64,000 bases of DNA from Massospora cicadina (lineage: Eukaryota > Entomophthoromycota > Entomophthoromycetes > Entomophthorales > Entomophthoraceae): NCBI GenBank assembly GCA_022478985.1, contig JAKSZP010000155.1, positions 1 through 64,000 of the forward strand. The letters are read 5' to 3'. Every line of letters begins with the position of its first letter. The first letter of the stretch is position 1. Under the pieces are notes generated by a model. That model was given only the letters and a program-made list of their open reading frames with translations. It ran no database searches and was not told the origin of the DNA. The position numbers and the translations under genes were made by a program. Positions 57,645 to 64,000 of the stretch are shown here, piece after piece.

Positions 57645-58588
57645 TGTTGGACATTCTCTTTCTCAACTTAAGAAAAAGAATGTTGGAGGTATTAGGGCTC
57701 CCAAATCTGCTACCATGATTGGCCCATCTCCTGCCCAATCATCAAATAATATTGTAGTTAATAATGATATGAGTACCAATAATGAAAAGACCTTGGCGGA
57801 TTCTTGGTGGAATCCTAATTATCAGGAAAATATGGTTTATCACGAAATTGGCTTAAAAAGGTTATAACTAATAATAGGATTACTCTGACTTCTCAGCTGA
57901 ATTTGAGGAGTTCAATATCACACGGATCTGAACCTCCGCGAGATGAAAAGATTTTACCCATCAATGATTGGGTGCAAATTAACAAATCACTACCACTTGG
58001 ATCTGAACCCTCCCAAGGTGAGAAGATTTTACCCATCAATGATTAAGTGCAAATTAACCAATTATTACCAGATGAGTCTGACCACTGCCAAGGTGAGAAG
58101 ATATTACTCAACGCTGATAGGGTAAAAATTAACAAATCATTACTACATAAATCTGACCACCTCCGAGGTGCAAAGATTTTACTCAATGATGATAGGGTGC
58201 GAATTAACTAATCATTGCCACCCAAGTCTGACCACCGCTGAGGTGAGAAGATTTTACACGCTGGTGATTGGATACAATTTGTTAAATCGTTACCACATGG
58301 GTCAGTTTTGCCTCAAAAATTTTATCTTCGATCTGATAGGCAAAAGCCTTTATTTCCTAACTTAGATAAATTAGCTTTATATTCTTTTGCCTTGAAACCC
58401 ATGGTCTCAAAATCTGAACCAGTTTAAATAGGAAAAACTAGTATCAAAAAAAGACCTTACCTGGTTTTTCCATGCTTAAAAACAATAAAAACATAAAAAA
58501 TTTAATAAAGCATTATTTTGTACTTTTATTAAAATGTAAGATTCTCATTCTGAGAAAATATTTGTGGCATCCATCGGTGGATCCCACA
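57645..58588 (+). repeat. G3 5' LTR
   Basis: Starts TGTTGGACATTC and ends GGATCCCACA. It aligns with 61083-62024. Internal ~75-bp repeats occupy its middle. Confidence 0.92.
57925..58297 (+). repeat. Five ~74-bp tandem units inside the G3 LTR
   Basis: Units containing GAGGTGAGAAGATTTTACYC and AATTAACAAATCATTACCAC begin near 57925, 58000, 58073, 58148 and 58223. The other LTR has the same five, beginning near 61360. Short frames predicted through them are artefacts. Confidence 0.88.
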
Positions 58589-58591
58589 AAC

Positions 58592-58609
58592 TGGTGCTCA
58601 CTATAGGGG
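58592..58609 (+). promoter_or_regulatory. G3 primer-binding site
   Basis: TGGTGCTCACTATAGGGG lies 3 bases inside the 5' LTR, nearly identical to the G1 site. Confidence 0.8.
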
Positions 58610-58659
58610 TCAGATCCCCTGAATACTTTGATAAAGTATCAAGGCAATGGAGGCTACTA

Positions 58660-59415
58660 ACATGAGCAGCTCTCCTGAATTATAATTAGTTGCTCTCAAG
58701 AAGCAACTAGCCAGCTCTTCTCCCATCTTAAAAAGTTAGAGCAACGGCTGTTCAAATTACCCATAAAGGATAAATACATCCCAAGTGAAGGGAGCATTGC
58801 TTCCTTTTTGTACGTTTATGAAGCTGCAATGGATGGCGCCACTGACAAACAGAAAGTTCAGTACATTCTTCCCTGTTTAAGCCGCAAAGCTCAAGAGCTG
58901 ATCGTTCCTCACCTGGATCCTCAGCACATCTGGCCAGATGTTAAGAAGGCCCTCTTGGCTGAATTCAGATCTGAGCAGAGCTTATACGGGAAAAACAGGC
59001 TTTAATGCGCCTTACCATGTATGAGGGTGAAACCCTCTTTCAGTTTTGCTGAGCGATTCTATCTCACTACTCAAAGGCTGACTACGTCCAGCCTGCTTAC
59101 CCTGGATGACGCTATCGCCGCCATATTAACAGGGTTAGCTTCACAGCCCTCTCTCGCCAGGCATATCATATCAGTGAAACGCCACTTCACAACTTTCCGT
59201 GATATAGAAGAGGCTGTGTTAGACGTCATCCATATTCTTCCCGGTGAGCTGCGGCCTAGTGAACCATTGGAAGTGAAGCCACCTGTGCCTATTCACCCCA
59301 CAAAACCTGCTTCTTTGGTGCGACTTAAAACGGACATTCCTCATTCATGTAAAGCTGAGAACCCCTACTGTGGTTTCCCCTTCAGCTCAGTCAATAGGTG
59401 CGCGCTTTAAGGGTA
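58660..59415 (+). pseudogene. G3 gag
   Basis: Capsid-like coding includes FKLPIKDKYIPSEGSIASFL (about 58745), SRKAQELIVPHLDPQHIWPD, KKALLAEFRSEQSLYG and, after two frameshifts near 59000-59050, FAERFYLTTQRLTTSSLLTL and DDAIAAILTGLASQPSLARH. The end (LPGELRPSEPLEVKPPVP) is Pro-rich. The same blocks occur in the G2 gag. I did not find a CCHC knuckle. This is the structural protein of the retrotransposon particle, disabled by shifts. Confidence 0.8.
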
Positions 59416-59860
59416 TATTCTCCAGAACTACTGGGGTTGAAAAAATGCCGGTTAAAGCAAAGCCAATTACTCCACCTCACGTGATCGTCTCCCCCACTTC
59501 AATTGTAACCTTGCCCATGGTTGAAAATACCCCCGAGGCTGACTTTGAGGGGGTTAAGATAACGTTGGGTACTACTTGTTGGGAGCTCCCGCGGAAGTGG
59601 AGGTCCCTGATCACCTAAACGCTGGAGAAGAAGATAAAGCCACCATACCTGAGGATACTTACCTCTGCCAAGTTCTAAGGGAGCCAATCATTATTGATAC
59701 TGCCAGTGATGCAGAATAGGTGTTGTCTCGCCTTATTCGCCCTATCCAGCATGGCCATACCATGCAGTCCATCCAGGAAAACTACCTCTGAGACCGCGTG
59801 CAAATTAACCTCCAATTTTCATCTTAAGGAGGTCTTAGCGCTATCGCCCACTTTTGGGGG
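59416..59860 (+). other. G3 gag-protease linker
   Basis: Decayed coding without a recognisable domain between gag and protease. Confidence 0.4.
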
Positions 59861-60171
59861 GATACTTACAAAGGCCAAAGTGGTTATCCAAAAGGTTCAG
59901 GTGATGGCTATCTTAGATACAGGCTCCCCGGTGAATGTAATCTCCTCCAATTTGATGAAAAAGATTAAGCTTGCACCTGACTAGGAGTATAACCAAGACT
60001 TTGGAACTGCTGGACCCAACAACACCCACGCACTTGGTGCTTACTCGTCAATTCCCATTCATATTTGGGAAGCTTATTCTATCAGCCCCTGCAGTGGCTT
60101 TGGATAATGATGATTATGAGATGCTTATAGGTACTCAGTTTATGATTGAGTATAAAGCATCATCAACATGA
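59861..60171 (+). pseudogene. G3 aspartic protease
   Basis: VQVMAILDTGSPVNVISSNL (about 59897-59956) is a clean retropepsin active site. It is followed by MKKIKLAPD, a stop at 59982, and a shifted continuation, ILSAPAVALDNDDYEMLIGT with QFMIEY. Both halves match the G1 and G2 proteases. The active-site motif itself is intact, unlike G2. Confidence 0.88.
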
Positions 60172-60870
60172 AGCAAGGGTCCCTATATTTAATGAACTAT
60201 GAAGTTCCATTAGTATTATCCAACAAAGAACTCATCAAGAATGACTACACCTGCCTAGTTGAAAAACCCTCTTCCACTTTGCCTTTACATTATGTCACCT
60301 CCGATGCAACACTAAGAAATTGCACGATTCAGTGGAGGCTAGTGATGGTATTCAAATTTTGCGGCAGATGAGGTGGTGATTAAGCCAGATGAACAACGAG
60401 TGGTTGACACGAAAGTCACATCCCAAAACCTCTACAATCTCTTAAGTGAGGCCAACTTTTTAAGGAGAAGTTCAGACTACCAAAGTACAGCTTTAAAAAA
60501 GAGAAGTCTACCTCTAAGCCTGTGGAGGCAGCCGTTTCTCGTTCCAAGGCTCAAGAGAATCGCTCTTCCAAGTATGTTACCCCTCGCAGACCTCGGTCTA
60601 AACCTTAACACACTGAGAATGTAGATTCTGAAATTATATGTGGCCCCCGTAGTCATTCTGACAAGGAAAAGAAAGCCCAAAAGCTACTTTCCAATGAAAA
60701 AAGAAGCAGTTACATAAGGCAAACGAGGGAACTGATGAGTATCAATGGAAGAGAACTGTTCTTTTAAAAACAGAAGAGGATGAAAAATTAAATGCTGGAA
60801 AGTCTAGCCAAGCAAAAACAGTGACTAAAAAGGGCCAAGCTGCAAATGAGCTACGAGCTCCTCTACCTTC
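60172..60870 (+). pseudogene. G3 charged linker replacing the RT-integrase core
   Basis: After the protease come YLMNYEVPLVLSNKELIKND, then a Lys/Ser/Arg-rich region (about 60440-60840, for example EKSTSKPVEAAVSRSKAQEN and SEIICGPRSHSDKEKKAQKL). No RT, RNase H or integrase catalytic motif is present here. The basic stretch lies where about 2.5-3 kb of pol would be expected. It may derive from the pol spacer or be a new segment; the origin is unknown. Confidence 0.5.
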
Positions 60871-61067
60871 TTACCAAGTGTTGGATAGGGTTTTATATTA
60901 CCATAATTGCAATACTCCCTGAAGAGGCAAACATGGATCAAACTGGGAGGAACCATTTACCATCATACATAAGAGAGGAAATGAGTATTACATAAAGTCT
61001 TTGGCTACAAGATTTATCATAATCTGGGTACATGGCCGCTTCCTACGACCCTACACCCCTCCCAACA
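60871..61067 (+). pseudogene. G3 integrase GPY/F tail
   Basis: PSYQVLDRVLYYHNCNTP, then WEEPFTIIHKRGNEYYIKSL and GRFLRPYTPPN in one frame form the C-terminal GPY/F module of Ty3 integrases. It ends right at the polypurine tract. Compare the G1 tail at about 4100-4220 and the G2 tail at about 17800. Confidence 0.8.
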
Positions 61068-61082
61068 TTCTTGAGGGGGCAA
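61068..61082 (+). promoter_or_regulatory. G3 polypurine tract
   Basis: TTGAGGGGGCAA lies directly before the 3' LTR, the expected primer site for plus-strand DNA synthesis. Confidence 0.85.
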
Positions 61083-62024
61083 TGTCAGACATTCTTTTTC
61101 TTGACTTAAGAAAAAGAATGTTGGAGGTATTAGGGCTCCAAAATCTGCTACCATGATTGGCCCATCTCTTGCCCAATCATCAAATAATATTGTATTTAAT
61201 AATGATATGAGTAACAATGATGAAAAGACCTTAGCAGATTCTCGGTGAAATCCTAACTATTGGGAAGATATAATTTATCACAAAAATTGGCTTAAAAATA
61301 ACTAATAATAGGATTAATTCAACTTCTCAGCCAAATTTGAGGAGTTCAATATCACACGGATATGAACCTCCGCGAGGTGAAAAGATTTTACCCATCAATA
61401 ATTGGGTGCAAATTAACAAATCATTACCACTTGGATCTGAACCCTCCCGAGGTGAGAAATTTTACCCATTGATGATTGGGTGTGAATTAACCAATCATTA
61501 CCAAACAAGTCTGACCACCTCCAAGGTGGGAAGATATTACTTAACGCTGATAGGGTAAAAATTAACAAATCATTACTACACAAACCTGACCACATCTGAG
61601 ATGCAAAGATTTTACTCAATGATGATAGGGTGCAAATTAACCAATCATTACCACCTGAGTCTTTACACCTCCGAGGTGAGAAGTTTTTACATGCTGGTGA
61701 TTGGATACAATTCATCAAATTGTTACCACATGGGTCAGTTTTGCCTCAAAAATTTTATCTTCGATCTGATAGGCCAAAAGCCTATATTTCCTAATTTAGA
61801 TAACTCAGCTTTATATTCTTTTGCCTCAAACACCCATGGTATCAAAATATGAACTAGTTTAAATAGGAAATACTAGTATTGAGAAAAGGACCTTTCCTGG
61901 TTTTGCCACGCTTAAAAACAATAGAAAAAATAAAAACTTTAATAAAGCATTATTTTATACTTTTATTAAAAAGTAAGATTATCATTCTGAGAAAATATTT
62001 GTGGCATCCATCGGTGGATCCACA
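61083..62024 (+). repeat. G3 3' LTR
   Basis: Starts TGTCAGACATTC, ends GGATCCACA and aligns with 57645-58588 throughout, with scattered substitutions. Confidence 0.92.
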
Positions 62025-64000
62025 GGGGATAAGAGGGGGCAAGTGATGAGGCTCAACACCTTCCTTTGGGCGCGCAAGTCATATGGGATGTCTTGGTAAT
62101 CTTGGTAGTCAATCTGGGATAAAGGGAAAGGTGGCAGTGGGGCAAGTGCTTTGGTCACAGTTTGTCCTCTGTGGAGTCACATATACTCTTAGAGGGTTAT
62201 TATCTTCAGACTGTTGTGCATAGGAGAAACTTCAATCCCTTTGTCTTAGGGTGTACAGGACACGTTTGAAGTAGCAGTTGGTGTTGTGCAGTCCTGTGGC
62301 TGTTGGATGTGTTGTTAGGTACTTCATCAGTGTTGTAGGGTTGGATGGGCACCTCAGATTTAGTGCCCTTGAGAAGTTAGTTTGGGCTGCCTTGGCCCAG
62401 AGGGGGATGGCAGGCTGGGGACGTTGTCATAGTTATCCAGGAGCCAAAGATTTGTGTTGCTCGTTCTGTGAAGTCAAGAAGCCCCATCCCGCCTTTCCTC
62501 TGGGGGCCATACATGGTCTCCAGCCTGCTTGGTGCGCGGTATCCAGACCACAGCCAGTTCTGCAGGAGCTTGTAGACTGCGTTGGTAAAGTTTGTGGAGA
62601 AAGGAACTGCATGAGCAGCAAATTATAGCTTTGATAAAATCAGAGAGTTGGCCAACATAACCCTTCCAGATAAACTGGCTTTACTCCTCCGCATGCTTGT
62701 CATTCTTTTTGTATGTTGTCCAAATTTTTGGTTTTAATGGTATTAAGTGCATATCCGCCAGCCTCAAGCCATATTCCCAGATGACGGACTGGTTTTGTGG
62801 TGGGGTGGGGTGCAAAGGGTAGGCATAGTGATTTTATTGAGGTAGGTCTATGTCCTGTGGTAGGATGTGCGGTGGGTTGATTTGGTTGGTTGTGGGAGGG
62901 GGTCCAATTTGCTTTGAATTTGCCCATTACAATTACCTCTATTTTCTGTTTGTTCAGCTTGGTGTTACTTACTGATTCATATTGGTGGATAATGCGTTCA
63001 ATTGCTCTGGCATCCCTATTGCCTGAGATGCCAAAGACACAGTCATCAGCAAAGGCGAGCATTTTGGTTGATAGTTGTCCTTCCAATTTGATTCAGATAG
63101 CTTGGGAGTTTACTATGCGGAGGAGAGGGTCAAGGCTGAAATTGTATAGTAGGGGGCTAAGCGGGTCGCCTTGTTTGAGGCCCCTTTGTGGGGTGATGGT
63201 GTCAGTTAGGAAGCCTGGGCCTCTGATTGAGAACCTGGCCGAGCGTGTTAGGAGGAGTGCCCAGTTTATAAAGCGGGGTGGGAGGTGAAGGCCTTTAGAC
63301 ATTGTTCCAAGTAGTCCCAGTGCACTCGGTCATATGCTTTCTTTTGGTCCAGAAAAGCAAGGGCGCCTGTGGGGTTAGCTTGGCAGATGTTGGCTATGGT
63401 GTGAATGTTATCCTAAATCAAGCGATTGGGGGTGTTGCCAAACTGGTGGGGGGAGAGGGCTGTCTGTGAATGCATCCCAGACGCTTAGCTAAGATTTTTG
63501 TTAGTATTTTAGTATTGGTGTTGGTGAGAGCAATTGGACGCCAATTGTTTAGGTCTTCCTGGTCTCCTTTTTTTGAGTGTGACCATGTATGCGTCTTGGC
63601 CGCCAGGTAGAAGGGCTGTGTCCTCTAGGCACTTGTTCATAGTTGCTAGTAGTACTGGTGCGATGTGGTCAAAATATTTTTGTAAAAAATATGAGAAGCC
63701 ATCAGGCCCAGGACACTTGTGGTGTGGAGTTAATTTTATTACCTCCCATAGTTCCTCTCTAGTGATGGGTTCAGCAGGGTCTAGTTTATCAGCTATATTG
63801 TTAATATTAGAAGATGATAGAAAGTTTTTTATTTTGGTAGGTGCCCGCAAAATCCGCCGTGTACAGGTCTGTGTAAAACTGGTGTAATTTGGCCAATATT
63901 TCAGATGGTGTGGATGCCAGTGTGTCATCTTCTTGATGGACCTGTGTGCAGGTTGCCGAGATTGAGATTAGTCTAAAGCGGCGGAAAAATTGGGCTGTGT
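62025..64000 (-). pseudogene. LINE4 ORF2, RT part (continues past window)
   Basis: Minus-strand frames give, from the window end inward: WEVIKLTPHHKCPGPDGF (about 63740), ALLPGGQDAYMVTL, a TNTKILTKILA-like stretch, FLDQKKAYDRVHWDYL (about 63330), RGLKQGDPLSPLLYNF (about 63160), catalytic AFADDCVFG (63033-63059) and HLGIWLEAGGYALN. GGMGLLDFTERA lies at about 62480. These are the L1-like RT blocks in order, as in LINE2. At least four frameshifts or stops break it. The C-terminal part resumes at 57644. Confidence 0.9.

Larger units (their letters stand above)
57645..62024 (+). mobile_element. LTR retrotransposon G3, internally deleted
   Basis: LTRs at 57645-58588 (944 bp) and 61083-62024 (942 bp) bound a 2.5-kb interior. 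It holds a primer-binding site, gag, protease, a charged linker, the integrase GPY/F tail and a polypurine tract. RT, RNase H and the integrase core are absent although both pol ends remain, so this is a deletion derivative that would need help from a full element. The flanks, GGGAA (57640-57644) and GGGGA (62025-62029), form a 5-bp TSD with one mismatch. It lies within LINE4 ORF2. Confidence 0.9.
56950..64000 (-). mobile_element. LINE4: non-LTR retrotransposon, interrupted by G3
   Basis: ORF2 runs on the minus strand from beyond the window end to 62025 and continues at 57644-57135. G3 inserted between the two. The 3' end (56950-56990) reads GTGTCAGTCCCCTGGTCAGC and CATCCTCAAATAAATAAAAC on the minus strand. 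It is related to LINE2/3 but clearly diverged. ORF1 and the 5' end are outside the window. Confidence 0.9.

Overview
This window is a graveyard of eukaryotic transposable elements. I found no intact host gene, rRNA, functional tRNA, CRISPR array or prokaryotic signal. It holds Ty3-type LTR retrotransposons, four long non-LTR retrotransposons (LINEs), three ORF1-only LINE derivatives, a small tRNA-derived SINE family with three copies, an autonomous-type Helitron and a mariner relic. These point to a large, repeat-rich eukaryotic genome, possibly a fungus of the rust type; the sequence does not prove the lineage. Nearly every coding region is broken. Many in-frame stops are TGA where the family has arginine, which suggests CGA to TGA decay at methylated CpG.

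The layout is a set of nested insertions, reconstructed mainly from target-site duplications (TSDs). Positions 1-328 and 11042-11620 are one ORF1-only LINE copy, split by LTR retrotransposon G1 (329-11036, minus strand, TSD CTTGC). G1 carries an unusual antisense ORF and a foldback mariner fragment. A SINE (11635-11772) and a decayed plus-strand Ty3 integrase (to about 13000) follow. From 13000 to 17200 the DNA is old and uninformative apart from a second SINE.

Positions 17204-55643 are a single Ty3 element, G2 (minus strand, TSD GCCAA). Its pol gene is split by about 29 kb of later insertions: an unclassified foldback segment with a 106-bp pure (CG)n tract, and a Helitron (19796-46121). Inside the Helitron lie LINE1 (about 20177-28235), LINE2 (29821-35099, plus) and LINE3 (35336-40629, minus). 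LINE2 and LINE3 are close relatives inserted tail to tail. A SINE sits exactly at the Helitron 3' end. One ORF1-only LINE lies in the G2 interior (46761-48469) and another in its 5' LTR (53583-55487).

From about 56950 to the window end is LINE4 (minus strand), interrupted by G3 (57645-62024). G3 is an LTR element that keeps gag, protease and the integrase tail but has lost the reverse transcriptase core.

The most unusual biology is LINE1, whose very long ORF1 is built from dozens of roughly 13-residue Trp-ended repeats ahead of a CCHC knuckle and overlaps ORF2 by ATGA. The second is the ORF1-only LINE family, which has moved as a unit and shares a conserved 3' end with the other LINEs. The third is the G1 antisense ORF.
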